A stretch of DNA of 64,000 bases, from positions 186,001 to 250,000 of the forward strand of contig JAIVFJ010000048.1 in NCBI GenBank assembly GCA_025765615.1, read 5' to 3'. The translations under genes were made by a program, and so were the position numbers. Shown here in pieces: positions 1 to 13,797 of this stretch; within the stretch, counting starts at the first letter, position 1; each line of letters opens with the position of its first letter. The notes under the pieces were generated by a model that saw nothing but the letters and a program-made list of their open reading frames with translations, was not told the origin of the DNA and searched no databases. This DNA comes from Zopfochytrium polystomum. Its lineage: Eukaryota > Chytridiomycota > Chytridiomycetes > Chytridiales > Chytridiaceae.

Positions 1-602
1 GAGTGCAAAAGAGGTTGTAAGTCTTAAGGTGGGATGAAAATCAAAGCAGACGAGGGGACGATGCCTTGGAGAAATCGGCAGTTAAGGCCAATAACTTCTT
101 TCTTGGCGTATCCTGTAAGTTTCTCGAACGAGTCGGAAACGTAAATAATGCGCAGATCGTCGTCCGCAGACGATCTCTCCGAGACAAGAAAACTGGACGA
201 GAGGTCGATTGGGCCGAGGTGAAACAGGGGATTTGGACGGTTTTGCACGGCTGCGAGGATCCGGATGATGTCAAAGGCGCCTTTACTAGCTGTAGTAGTG
301 GTTGCAGGGGCGGCGGGCGGACCGACAGATTGCTGCTGGCTCGACTGTGAGGGAAGCAACGGAAGGGAGGACGATGGAGCGAACGACGCCGATGCGAATG
401 CTGCTGACGGTGCAGATGAACCTGAGGCTGATGCGGCGGGGTTGGTCGAGGCCATCGCCATCAGGGAGGCGGAAGAGGAGGACGACGGATGCGTTTGTGG
501 TGGCGGTGGTGGTGGTGGTGCTGGTGGTGGAGCTGGGCGGGGTGGTGCACCAGATGCAATGGTTGATGACAGATGGGGTGTGTGTCGTGACATGCTGTGC
601 AT
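1..602 (-). CDS. LOV-domain (blue-light sensor) protein, N-terminal part, runs off the left edge
   Basis: The minus-strand frame ends in a clear LOV/PAS core: a region reading IIYVSDSFEKLTGY followed by GLNCRFLQG near position 68. NCRFLQ is the flavin-binding motif of LOV domains; its cysteine forms the photo-adduct. The N-terminal about 130 residues are disordered (poly-Pro, Ser and Ala rich). I place the start at the Met at 602 or 593. The frame is open up to 704, but that stretch encodes only a Phe/Tyr/Ile run from an AT-rich simple repeat and is probably untranslated. After FLQG the frame reads about a dozen unrelated residues to a stop at 24-26, so an intron is likely there and the rest of the LOV domain lies outside the window. 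It may be a White Collar-1-like photoreceptor, but no second domain is visible. The LOV call is firm; the exact family is unknown. Confidence 0.8.
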
Positions 603-706
603 AAAAATACTACATTCATACGCAACTTGATGGTGAGCAATAGCGACCAGGCCGATAAAAAAATAAAATAAAATAAAATAAAAAAAAACAAAAAGATCCC
701 CCATGC

Positions 707-1801
707 CTATTCCTGCCAGCCCGAGGGGTCTTGATCAGGATATTTCAAACTCCTGAGTGTTTTCGTGTCTGAGAGCACTTCAAGAAGAACAAGCCGTCCT
801 GCCTTGACATCGCGCTCTTCATGAACTGCACAGCGAGGACTCTGGCACTTGAACACTGAGGATTGCCCAACTTGGCAATATTGGCTGCATTTGTCACATA
901 TGAAGTCAAAAAATGCCTCACTGGGATTGGAAAGGGGATGCAGATTTCTCCGCTTTTGGAAACACTTGGTTTTTTCACGCTGACTTGCTGGAGCAAGTGC
1001 TGCACCAACCAAACGAGTCCCAGTTGGACAAAAAGAGTGACAGGATTAGATTGTCTACGCAAAAAAAAAAACAGCAAGAGCATACCAGAGATTCCTCTAA
1101 GCCCTTTGATGTGAATTCTGGGAGAATATAGGTGTAAAATAGTCCCAGGCGAGTATGTGAATGTGCCAGCTCCTGGGCTTATTTGTTGTTCTTCTCCTGA
1201 ATTCGTCCAATTTTCTCAAGAATTGATTTGGAAAAGGCGTCCTTTTCCAAAACGTCGAGCCTCTTGCAGCTCTTCTGTGCAGCCAATAGTTTCTGACTGC
1301 CAACAAGCCAGGGCAGTCGATCCTTCGGCCTTCAGATCAAAACATTTTGGATCTCTCCAACCATCGAAAGTGTATTGGATCCCCAAGCTCTGGCAAAAAT
1401 CGAAATGGCTAAGACTTCCATTTTGACTTTCTAGAGCCTTGTTCCACAGCTCTCCTCAGCATTTGGAGAAGTTTGTTGGTCGAATCTCATCCAGTATAAT
1501 TGTGAGGCCTTGGAGTAGTCTCATATTCCTCTTGAAAGCAGATTTAATTACATCTTGGTAGTGATAATAAACTCCACCTTTCCGTCAAGGCAACGAAATT
1601 TGAAGCCTTTACATAGTGGTTGAGATGGTCAAGTTTGTTGCTGTACCCAAATGTCTTTGGGCCACGAAAAATAAGTGGATTTGAATTCGTGACTTCCAGA
1701 GCAGTTTGAGTTTTTCTTGTTGAAAGAAATATTGATAGCATTCATCGCAACCATTTTGAAGTTGTTAGATTGTCTTTTTCCAGTTGCAATCAGTTACCTG
1801 G
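707..1801. other. Gene-poor stretch with decayed, unrecognised coding remnants
   Basis: No intact gene was found. Minus-strand frames between about 1083 and 707 carry a Cys-rich segment (CDKC, then further Cys and His) that could be a remnant of a zinc-binding protein, interrupted by stops and frame changes. Another fragment lies at 1741-1544. These look like an old mobile-element gene, but no family could be assigned. Confidence 0.3.
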
Positions 1802-2214
1802 TGTAAACAGTCTACTCTGAGTGAGTGAGTGGAAGGAGTGAATGAAGTGGAGATGTGTGTTTGTGGGTGGTCTTTCTCCCCAACTTGGAGAGAAAGAGAA
1901 AAAACTCTGTTATGAAATATTGATACATGATGATGGTATACACGCTGTAATAGTTGCTTGGCAAGTGTGACTGGCACAGGGTAAAAACCTCTCCTATATT
2001 ATCTGCTTGAGCAGAGGAGGAGGAAAACTGTTGACACCTTGTTTCCGTTCCACTTAATACTTGGAGTATTTGTCAACAGCTCAAGCCAGCGCCCAGGTCT
2101 GCATTGGCAGTGGCTCGCTCTCCCATGGGCATTGTGAGAACAATAACTGACAGTCACAATAGGTTCAGGTCTGTCTTGTGCCTCTTGCTGCTAACCAGTC
2201 AGTTCCGCCTAACA
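1802..2214 (-). mobile_element. Solo LTR, family A, copy 1
   Basis: This is a 413-bp unit that reads TGTTAGGCGG...CTGTTTACA on the minus strand, with TG...CA ends. It closely matches units at 6778-7189, 30576-30982 and 37751-38161. The family is defined as an LTR by copy 4, which has a perfect 5-bp target duplication. Here the flanks (cctgg and aggaa) do not match, so this copy is old or rearranged. No internal retroelement region is attached. Confidence 0.8.
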
Positions 2215-3354
2215 AGGAAGTTCATCAAGAACTATAGTTCACCCAGCTGGGTTCTTCTTTTGGGATCACTTCACCCAAGCCTCCAACTGTTCTGTGCAGT
2301 GTCTTGCAAATGAATCTGCACGAAGCATCTTGCAAACAGAAGAGGTTTACACTTTCAAACGCAGAAACATTGTACCACCTACCAGAGCTTTGCTTGGATA
2401 TTGACATCTACTCCAAGGTTGTCTTTAACTTTTGCAGTGAGTTGTTCGAAAATCCACCCTTTACCCCAACAGACGCAAAAGACCGACGTTGCTGCTGTGC
2501 TATCCACTGAAGATCAAGAAGGCATTGTTGGGCAGATCGAGGTTCCCTGAGCAAGTTCCTGATCCTCAGCTCCAGAGGCAGCCTTGTTCCTCCGGCCAAT
2601 CAAAAGGAGATGGAAACAGGTATCAACTCCTTGAGACATTGTCAACTTTGGCCACCTCAGATGCACCTGTGTCTGAAACAGATGCAAGAGATTCCACCAG
2701 AACTTCAGATGCAATTGAACTTCGAGGCATGATGACACCTGTTGCTCCCTGGCTGTGTTTATAAATTTGCAGCTGCAACCTGCATCAGAGAGGCCAGGTG
2801 GGGTCCTTGGGCTCACACAGGAATTCAGCGTACTCATTTGTCATTGCCTTCCTGTCAACAGCACCCATGTCCAGGGTAATGATGAGGTCGTCTTTGCTAC
2901 CTGGCGTGATCAACCTGAAGATTGATCAGCAGGTAAAGGAAAGAGTATTTCAGTCATAGATTCAAAGAGAAAAAGCACAAAGGTCTCACTGTGGGCCATG
3001 GCTGGTCACATAGGTACCAGTTTGCACCAGAAATGGATCCATAGCTACCATTTTTAGCAAAATGGTAGCTCTGGGACCAGACATTGTCCAGAGTGAGTAG
3101 GGGTTGAAACCGGAGGCAAGAAAAATGGTGGTGGGAGCTCCCACTTTTCAAGAATGGGAACTGGGGCAACCAGTTTTTGCCAAAGGTGTTGGCGATTGAA
3201 ACAGGAGACAAGGAAAAATGCCCATTTTCCAAGAATGGAGCTGGTGTACCCACCTCAAGATGATCAGAGGGTGGATATTGAAGAAGGAGACAATCAAATT
3301 TATTCTTTGCTCTGATGGAACAATGCTTGAGTTCTGATTGCAAGTGAACTACTG
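2215..3354. other. Gene-poor stretch, short minus-strand coding remnants
   Basis: Minus-strand frames contain short protein-like segments, for example one around 2900-2790 reading ITPGSKDDLIITLDMGAV, broken by stop codons. They match no family I can name. Positions 3090-3260 contain imperfect direct duplications of a purine-rich segment. I see no intact gene. Confidence 0.3.
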
Positions 3355-3658
3355 TGTTATGAATCACCCTCTGGAAGCCTCTGAAACCTTCTAGAACATT
3401 CCTTCATGGAACATGTGGAACCTTCTGCAACCTTCTTTGCTTTCCTGACTTGTCTTGTTGTCATTGGTATCATTGGTATCATTATTACTCATTGCTCTTT
3501 CTGGAACTTTCTTTGAGTCTTGACAAGGAAGACTCTCAAAAGGTATAAAAGGGGGATGGGGGACCTGTCCCATCCCTCAAGTGAATTATTGTTTCCAATA
3601 CAATCATCACTCCTCTCAGTTCAAGTCTGCCTTGTCCTGTCCCGCCCTGTTCCTGACA
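3355..3658 (+). mobile_element. Solo LTR, family B (Ty3 chromovirus), with target duplication tactg
   Basis: This 304-bp copy of the LTR bounds the Ty3 element at 31776-36631. It starts TGTTATGAATCACC and ends CCTGTTCCTGACA. It is flanked on both sides by the 5-bp direct repeat tactg (3350-3354 and 3659-3663), the hallmark of an LTR-retrotransposon insertion later reduced to one LTR. The internal TATA box (GTATAAAAGG) and the downstream AAGTGAATTATT start-site segment are preserved. Confidence 0.93.
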
Positions 3659-5139
3659 TACTGCAACCATCACAGTCTCCATGTCTTCTGAATTCTCATC
3701 AATGTCTTTCTGTTGGCTGGTTGTCATGATAGAGAAGCTGTCCACAGTGTGTGAAAGGCTTCATTTCAGGTGCAACACTTTTGCGATGGGATTGACAGTC
3801 GATAAGTTCAAAGCCAACAACAAACCATAGAGGAGTGCCCCATTCAAAAAGAAAACAGACCTGAGATAACTGTATTCTCAATGATGCTCACTATCCAGGT
3901 AACTGTGAGACTACACCGAGGTCTCAGTGATAAAGTATAGGGATTTTATTCGCAAAAACAAGCGTACCTGTCATAAAACTGCAAGGATCGGGACCCCTAT
4001 TATTATTATTATTATTGCTCCCAGTTCTTTAGTTTCCAAGGCGTTATCAAAGTGTATTGCAGCTAACCCGTTTTTATTATTGGGCCTGATTTTACTACTC
4101 TCGTCTTAACAGTTTCTGTTGCGCCAGGGTTTTCTCAACATATTTTCTTTTTCAGTGACTAATGGAGACTGCCCGGCTGCCTAGGGATGGGGTGCCTGAC
4201 AGGTCGGCACTTGTACATACACGCATAGGGTTGGGGGGACTTAGAGCATTTGTGGTGGATGCTCCAAGTCAGGGGGGTTGACTTGTCAATTTTCTCTCTC
4301 TCTGTTTTTGGGCCGTTTCTCTTTTTCCTTTTTTTCTTCAATCTGATTTCTGTCCTTTGGCACCAATACAGAGTCCCTTCAAATCCATCTGGCTCACGAA
4401 GGTGAGGGTAGTGAGAGATGGTACACACCCGGGTGTGTACATGGTCCCTTCGTGGGGCTCCTCTTAAGGGGCCGTGGGTGGGGAATGCAGCTGGCCCCAC
4501 CAGCGACTGTGTGATGTTGCCGGCTCTGTGTTGGAGTGAGGATCCCTGGCGCTTGCCCGCCGCGACGACGGTGGTGGTGGTGGCGATGACGACGGTGGTA
4601 GTGGTGGTGACGACGACGGTGTCGTTGTCCCCAACCTTCCCTTCCCTGCAAGGGTGTTGGTGGCTGCGCCCGGTGCAGCCCCCGACACCTGAGAGTTCGA
4701 TCTACAAGCGCCTGCCTCGGTCCTATTGCTGTGAGGGTGAGATGTGTGAGTATGAGTGCGATGCGATAAAGCCCGTTGGTCAAGTGATCGTGCCAACGCA
4801 GCCTGGTGGGGTGTGTGTACAATTGCAGGTGTTTCCGCGTGCGAGTTCCCTGCTGGCGACCTTCCGACCCCTACATAGTCGACTCCCTTCTCTCTCTCCC
4901 CCCCGTTGCTGGCGACGACGAGGGCTCCCGCAGCACCGTCCGCGACGAGGGGAGCTAGGTCACGCCCTGTCCGTCCTGTCGCTATAAACCGCTCCTGTTG
5001 TATTTGAGATTAGGTTCCTGAGATAAAAACCCCCATTTCCCTCTTCTCTCTCTTTATTCTGCGGTTGTGTTGCGCCCTCGGGAGTGCCCTTCCGTTTCCC
5101 CTCACATCGGCCCGCAGCCACGCAAGTAATCAGTGCTCC
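3659..5139. other. Gene-poor stretch with a GC-rich block, no gene recognised
   Basis: Positions 4390-4990 are GC rich with overlapping open frames on both strands (up to 189 codons). These frames are Val/Thr or His/Arg simple-sequence translations of GTG/GAC repeats and show no domain. The block runs into the repeat at 5140-5358 and may be part of the same repetitive unit. Positions 3659-4160 hold short AT-rich repeats such as an ATT run at 3999-4016. Confidence 0.35.
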
Positions 5140-5358
5140 GGCACCGAACCTTCAGAGGATTGTCCCTCTGAATGTTCATTCTTTGTGTTTGAGGCCCCTG
5201 TTAGACAGATCAGTAGGGATACTTCGTGGACTAGGCAAGTAGTAGGGTTGAAACACCCCCTAGACAACAGCCCAATAAAGTTAGTTTTAGCCTATTATTT
5301 GCTTTCCCTCACTCTAGGGCCCAGATCCCAGGGTCAAAGGAGTGAGTATAGTCTCACA
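5140..5358 (+). repeat. Dispersed repeat C, copy 1 (contains AATAAA)
   Basis: About 220 bp ending GTATAGTCTCACA. The same sequence occurs inverted at 7677-7905. An AATAAA signal lies in the middle (cccaataaag). It may be the end of an LTR or of a larger element whose other end was not resolved. Confidence 0.65.
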
Positions 5359-5610
5359 TAACCAGCACAGGCCAGAGTCTGCTGCTTATCAACCAGCGCA
5401 GACCAATGCTCCACGACCACCACGTCCCAATTTGCCTCCACAATAGCTACTGTTGTTTTCCACCGTTTTGCTGCTTTTTTTGCCAGCTTTAGTCGGTGGT
5501 CAGAGATACTAAAATTGGCCTTGGCTTTTATCTTTCAGGAATCCTGTTAGAACATATCACAGTCAAGTTTGCATCTCACATAGTGTCATCTTCTCTTTTG
5601 GTTTTGCATG

Positions 5611-5676
5611 CAAGGGAGCAGACAGTTTAAAATGTCTCAGTTACAAGGGAGCAGACAGTTTAAAATGTCTCAGTTA
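5611..5676. repeat. 33-bp tandem duplication
   Basis: A 33-bp unit containing gggagcagacagtttaaa is present twice head to tail (5611-5643 and 5644-5676) with essentially no divergence, so the duplication is recent. Confidence 0.9.
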
Positions 5677-6777
5677 TTTTCAATTTGCCACAGGCAAGCA
5701 TACTGGATTAGGCGATTATCCATTGTAACAGCGGATGTTGCCAATTGGTAACAGCAACAGAGTGATGATGGCAAAAACGCTTCATAGGAAGGCGGCGGAG
5801 GCGGCCACCTCCACCGCCCTATCGCCGCCACTGCCGCTGTCTCGCGCTGTTTGGGTCTTTCTGCCACCTCCGGCAGCCTTTCCACCAGTCCTGCCGCTGC
5901 TGCTGCATTTGCAGGCTCCGTCGCGCCGCTGCCGCGTCCTGAAGTCACAGCAGTTGCTGTAGCACCGCCAAACACGCTTGTGTCTTTCTGCTGCGGGCAC
6001 CTTTGCCAGCACAGGTTGCACCGCTGTCCATTCGCCACAACTGGTGCCTTGCCTCCCTTCCAGCGCCTCGTTGATCCGACTTGTTGCCGCATTCACCTAT
6101 TGCGACCCCCCTCCGGCACTGCTGGTCGTCGTTTGGTTCTTTCCAGTGTCAGTGGAAAATGCACCAAGGGTTGTTGGGGCGTCGTCATGATTGTTAATTT
6201 TTTTTGCTTGCAGCAGAGGTGCCAAAGGCACAGAAGTCACTCTTTCTTCAAATTCTGGAATACTTGGCTGCTTTCGCATCAACAAAAGTCGCTGTCAAGG
6301 CAGGTTGAATTTGTGTGTGGATTTGTGTTGGTAGCCTCGAGTTTTTCAGTTTTGTTATAGTTTTCTCCCCTTTTTCATTTTCTTTCTTGTTCACATTTTC
6401 TCCAAGAAATCTCTTGTGAGAAACTGGTGAGGATTGTCCCCAACCGCTCTGAAACGCCAATTGTATCCACACAGACTTGCACCAAAGAGTCAATGAAGCT
6501 CTTCATGAGTACCTCATTGTTAAAACCGTATGTGGATCAAGCTGTGCATTTGAGGACTTGCATTGAAAACGACACAGAGATTTTGACTTCCACGCTTTGG
6601 CGAACACTCCTCACAATGTTTTTGATGTAGTTGAATGGTCGCTTCCAGGTCCGCTCAACAAATAGTTCCAGATTGTCATGTGCCAAAAGATGCCACTTGC
6701 TTGCTTGATTGGCAATGCTAGCACGACCTTCTGCTTCAAGCAGGAAGGCTGAAATACACTCTTCGTGCAATACAATC
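5677..6777. other. Gene-poor stretch, possible decayed element coding on the minus strand
   Basis: A minus-strand frame at 6770-6537 (77 codons, containing ERTWKRPFNYIKNIV) and short frames below it have protein-like composition and lie just downstream of the family A LTR at 6778. This would suit a decayed gag region. No zinc knuckle, protease or polymerase motif was found. Positions 5780-6100 are an Ala/Pro/Gly simple-sequence block open on both strands. Confidence 0.3.
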
Positions 6778-7189
6778 TGTAAACAGTCTACTCTGGGTGA
6801 GTGAGTGGAAGGAGTGAATGAAGTGGAGATGTGTGTTTGTGGGTGGTCTTTCTCCCCAGCTTGGAGAGAAAGGGAAAAACTCTGTTATGAATTATTGATA
6901 CATGATGATGATATGCACGCTATAATAGTTGCTAGGCAAGTGTGACTGACACAGGGTAAAAACCTCTCCTATGTTATCTGCTTGAGCAGAGGAGGAGGGA
7001 AACTGTTAGCACTGGGTTTCCGTTCCACTTAATACTTGGAGTATTTGTCAACAGCGCAAGCCAGCGCCCAGGTCTGCATTGGCAGTGGCTCGCTCTCCCA
7101 TGGGCATCGTGAGAATGATAACTGACAGTCACAATAGGTTTGGGTTCGTCTTGTGCCTCTTGCTGCTAACCAGTCAGTTCCGCCTAACA
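6778..7189 (-). mobile_element. Solo LTR, family A, copy 2
   Basis: A 412-bp copy of family A in the same orientation as copy 1. The flanks (caatc and ctctg) do not match each other. They also do not pair with the flanks of copy 1, so copies 1 and 2 are not the two LTRs of one intact element. Confidence 0.8.
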
Positions 7190-7362
7190 CTCTGTCTCTC
7201 CGCGAAAAGGACTTTTCAGGCAGGGCCACTGATCACGTGACTGCCAAACACAATTTTTCTGTCGACTTCGACTTGCCGCACACACGAGACCTGCGGCCGT
7301 CCCCACAACAGCAATCATAGACATACACTGGCTGCACTCGCAGCCTTCAGCCGCTCGTGCTG

Positions 7363-7495
7363 CGCCATCTCTCTCTCTCTCTCTTATATCAAATGATATT
7401 GACCAAACCTTCACACGACTAACTCTCTCTCTTTCTCTCTTTCTCTCTTTCTCTCTCTCTCTCTCTGGCTCTCTCTCTCTCTCTCTCCCTCTCTT
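7363..7495. repeat. CT-rich simple repeat upstream of the helicase gene
   Basis: A long run of CT dinucleotides and TTTCTCTC units about 700 bp before the DED1-like start codon. Similar pyrimidine tracts precede the dynamin gene (about 22490-22540) and the SDR gene (about 48740-48800). Confidence 0.9.
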
Positions 7496-7633
7496 CTGCA
7501 AAGCTCGCATATCCGCAGGTGCGGCGGGTAGTTGTTCCTTCCTTTGTCTTCATCCAGAAAAGTCACTTTTTCTCCTGTTTTTCTTTGAGTCTGATCTTTA
7601 TTCTGGACTTTTCTTGAGCTTTCCTTCATTGAT

Positions 7634-7676
7634 TCTAGGTATTCATCAATTGTTCCTGTCTTTGATTGGGGATCTG
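7634..7676 (+). promoter_or_regulatory. 5'-leader cassette, truncated copy, upstream of DED1-like gene
   Basis: The sequence CTAGGTATTCATCAATTG followed by a segment ending TTTGATTGG matches the start of the leader cassettes at 23143 and 49267 (TTAGGTATTCAYCA... then TTGATTGG). The match stops exactly where dispersed repeat C begins at 7677, so the hairpin part appears to have been displaced by that insertion. Confidence 0.6.
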
Positions 7677-7905
7677 TGTGAGACTATACTCACTCCTTTC
7701 ACCCCAGGATCCAGGCCCTAGAGCGAGGGAAAGCAAACAATAGGCTAAAACTAACTTTATTGGGCTGTTGTCTAGGGCTGTTGTCTAGGGGTGTTTCAAC
7801 CCTACTACTTGCCTAGTCCACAAAGTATCCCTACTGATCTGTCTAACAGGGGTCTCAAGCACAAAGAAAGAAGGTTCAGAGGGACAACCCTCTGAGGTAT
7901 TGGTG
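7677..7905 (-). repeat. Dispersed repeat C, copy 2, inverted
   Basis: Inverted copy of 5140-5358, beginning TGTGAGAC. It carries an extra short duplication (gctgttgtctaggg twice at about 7767-7790). It sits between the leader cassette fragment and the DED1-like start codon. Confidence 0.65.
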
Positions 7906-8189
7906 CGGGTATCGCTGTTGAAGTATACACACGGCGCGGCAACTTGCCCACACTGGTCGTTTTCGTTTTTGTCCAAGGATTTTTTGGAGGAGAAAACGAA
8001 AAAAAAAAAACCTAGAAAAACAGGTGTGAGATCATCCCTCCCCTTGGAGCGTCGTCGCCTGCTACTCCATCCCTCCGTACCTTCCCTTACCTCCCCCCCC
8101 CCCCGCCACCTCTTCCACTCATCAAGTTCTCGCGATGAATCACTTGAACCTCCGTTCAACTAACGATGCCCAACGCGCCCTCATAGGTC

Positions 8190-10443
<2,254 letters not shown>

Positions 10444-10953
10444 ACTGGGGTGATACCCCTCAGTGCCAGTAGCGCTCAACCTGCCTTTGTTTCGTGATTT
10501 CGTTGAATTTTCTCTCCGCTTTATCAGTCAACGCAGCCCCTTCAGCTTGCTTATTTTGCATGCACTGTGTGTGTCGTTAACGTGCAGTGTCGTGAACAGA
10601 GAAAAGGGGTTTTTTTGATTTTTCGTTGCAGGCGAAGAACAGTTCGCTCTTCCATTTTCGAGTGCGAGGAGGCAGCGTGGCGTTGTTTCTCCCTCGGCGC
10701 GGTTTCGTTGCGACACTCGGTAATTAATAACAGCAGGATCAGCGGCGGCTGCACCAGCACCGACAGCTAGTCTTTCGTCTTCGAGCGCTTCGTCGCTGTT
10801 TCCCATCCCACCCCCGCAGATTCGGTCTCAGCCGTGGTCCATCCGCGAGCAGCGCGAGCCCAGCCAAAGCTTTTAGCTTGCGTTGTTCAACCCCCCTCCC
10901 TGATCAGTTCCTCGGTTTTTGCGACGCTCAGCCAAAGATCGCCCGTCGTCTGA

Positions 10954-13597
10954 ATGCATTCGGGCGACGGAACTCCGTCCTCGTCTACGGCGTCGGACTG
11001 GACCCAAACGACGTCTACATCAGAACCACCGCAACTCGCACATTTCGCCGTTTATAACCCGTCTTGGGGTCCAACCGAAGACTCGACAGCGGACCAGATC
11101 TGCTTCTTCAGCCCAACCAACACCCCAACCAATGATCAATTGCGCCTGGTTGGACTTGCGCAGGCGCTCGTCAACTTCTCAAGGTTTGTTGCTGTCGACA
11201 AATTCGCCCCGGACGTCGGGACGATCTCGCATCGAGTTCTCATCTGGCTGACGACATCTCTTATTATCCTCGCTTACTTCACAACACAACAAAAAACGCG
11301 TAGGTCGTTTTTGCAATCATCAGTGGCGAGCGATGTCGTTCATTCCTCAAAGTACCGAATGGTCATGCACGAACCAGAACCGGGCTTTTGGATGCAGATT
11401 GTAAACTCGCGCTGTCGTTTAGTGTGATGCGCTCACGACTTTGACCACCCCCTCCCTCGACGTGCAGAGAGTCCGCCTTGGCACGATGTCGTATGTCGGT
11501 AAAGATGGGAAACGGGTCGTCGAATACGTGCCGTCATCAGTGCACGATACAGCGCTGAAGCGCGTTCTGGAACGGGCGTACGACCGGTTCAAGGTGTGTA
11601 TCAAAACAAAGCTCCTTAAGCCAGGCTCCGGACTGAAGTCGCACATAAAGCCTCAGACCTGCTGACTCGCATGCATCAGCTCTTCAATCGAGGGTTCCAA
11701 AAAACTGTAGATGAGTCGACAAGAGAAGAGTTGAAAGAAAAGCTGGACAGCTTCTACACAAACTATTTGGACCGGCTCAATTTGATCAATATGGACATTC
11801 TCGAAATGACGGCAGGTGAGCAGCTCCTGCTCCCTACCCCCACCGTGGTGTGTCGTCTCCCCTCACCCTGGTGTTTCCGCAGGTGTCCATTATCTTCCAA
11901 TGGACAGGAGTCTCTTTCTGGAAGTCGCATCCACGATGAACGAACTAGAGCGATCGTTTCCGATTGTGGCTGCGTCCATCCTTCTATGGCGGCATTATAT
12001 CATTTGGTCGGGACTGGGCTCAGTTCATACCTTCCGCGTCCTTTATGACTACGTAACAGATGCGGAAACTGGAAAGATGGACGATTCCATTGTAAACCAA
12101 GTGAAGCCGAAGGGTGAAGTGAGTGAACTAAAATCGATTGAGATGCCTGCGGAAAAACTCTGGTAACACTGATGTGGCGCAGGCAATAGTTTCCACCCGC
12201 CAAAAAAACCTGCAGTCCATACCGACAACCAGTACAAAGGAGACCCTTGCAGCCTACCCTTCGACCCCGCCAACCGGCCTTGCCGGACCCCCGACAGCGT
12301 CGTCCATTCTGTATCCCTTCTCAGCACTGACCATGGGGCAGACCCCGACTAACGGGGCCTCGTCCCTGTTCCCCATCGCTGTACCTCAATCTCCAAGCCG
12401 CAGAGCTGGAAGCAGCCAATCGGGCGCGTCGCGATTCTCTGGGTTCATTGTCGGTCCGGAAGTTGGCCCTGACGGAGGCTGGGAACCAGATGCGGGCCGA
12501 GCGGGCGAGCCTGAGCGGCCTGACGACTGGTCCAAACGTGTTTATCTAGGAGCGGAGGGTGCTGAACACCGAATGGTTATCTATCAGGTACGAAGTGTCT
12601 TTCCACCCCCTCGCCACAAACGGATTTTCCATGACTGATACTGCCAGATTTGCAGCTCATGGACGAAACAACCCTCATTTTCCTTCTCCCCGCGAGCTTC
12701 GGGACAGCAGCGTCGGTCAAGGACGGCGACGGCTTTTCCAGCTCAACGTTCTGCACCAATCTTCAATCCTACATCCACGCGCGCATTCCTGGCGTTGCAC
12801 GGTTACTGGCAGAAGCTTGGGTGAAGTCGAGAAAAAGCACGTAGGTTTGCCTGAGCGAGGGAAGAGTAGAAAAAAACATTCAACTTTTCGTTTGATTTGG
12901 AACTCACTTCTCTTGAAAAATGTCTTTTAACCGATCCCTCCGCGACTCCCCGCCCACTCCGCAACCCTCCAACACCTAGCGAAAATGCGCCAGGCGTATC
13001 GTATCGCTTTTTTTACTTCCAGGCGGCGACCCTAGCGATCAGAACAAACATAGCCTTGTCGAAAGCCACGATGCTATCACAGGAATTGGTAACAGCGATC
13101 GGAGCGCTTCATGAAGACTTGATCAAGTGAGTACGCGCCCGGGCATTCCGTTCCCTTCTCCATTGCTTGCCAGGAACTCGGTCTTTCTGGACTCGGGGCC
13201 TTGCTTGAATACATTTATTTTAATGAAAATAATTCAAAAAAAAAAAAAACATGGGAAAAATAGCCCAGCGATTCGGCTCACCGAGGTGTACACGCGGACA
13301 GTCGGCGATATTTGGATGGTGGGGCGACGCGCTGCCGGCCGGTTGCTTCTGATGCTTTTTCCCAAGAGCGATTTGGGGGTCGTGGACGTTGCCGGCAAGT
13401 TGTTTCCTTCCTTGCCTCCTTCTGATTTGCCGGTTAACTTGCGCCCCGTCTGTTCTGGCCATGTTCCCCCCCTTGATGGAAACGATATCTCCTTTTCCCG
13501 CTGTTGCAGACGAGGCAAACAAGATTCTGTCAAGGGATGCTTGGCGCGCAACATAGAAGAGAGCCCCGCAAATGTGACACCGCCACATAACTCGTAA
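10954..13597 (+). CDS. CCZ1: Vacuolar fusion protein CCZ1 homologue
   Basis: A multi-exon gene. The first exon (10954-11183) carries the first longin motif: FAVYNPSWGPTED, then LVGLAQALVNFSR. Further exons join in phase: 11304-11400 (EPEPGFWMQ), 11468-11593 (EYVPSSVHD), 11680-11815, 11883-12118 (FPIVAASILL then a WSG motif) and 12183-12587. Then come 12656 to about 12820, 13023-13126 (ALHEDLIK) and a last part from about 13264 with VYTRTVGDIWMVGRR. Introns are short (about 60-140 bp). CCZ1 pairs with MON1 as the guanine-nucleotide exchange factor for Rab7/Ypt7 in endosome-vacuole fusion and autophagy, and the pattern of three longin-like blocks fits. A Pro/Ser-rich linker fills 12190-12450. 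The exact 3' end is unresolved: after GVVD the reading could splice to a short exon near 13510 or run on to a stop at 13595-13597. Confidence 0.88.
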
Positions 13598-13797
13598 TTG
13601 AAATCCTTGGGTTGAGCGGCGTAAGGGACGCTGAATTAAGAAGTGCACCGTGCGGAATGTCTAATACAGTGGATGATAGGTTTTTTTTCTTTTTTTTTTT
13701 TTCTTTCGGGTGCGCTCTTGGAAGGACTGACGCCGACCGCGAACGTGGTCTTCAGTGTTACGTGTGATATGTATATATTTTCTTCTTTCTGTTGTTT

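Noticed and set aside
603..704. N-terminal hydrophobic segment of the LOV protein as a membrane anchor
   Set aside because: The Phe/Tyr/Ile run is encoded by an AAAAT simple repeat; a later Met is a better start.
4394..4987. Open frames of 142-189 codons in the GC-rich block
   Set aside because: They are translations of GTG/GAC simple repeats (Val/Thr or His/Arg runs) on both strands with no conserved motif.
1802..7189. A full LTR retrotransposon bounded by family A copies 1 and 2
   Set aside because: They share orientation and are 4.5 kb apart, but the outer flanks (cctgg and ctctg) do not match, there is no polypurine tract or primer-binding site next to them, and no pol motifs lie between.
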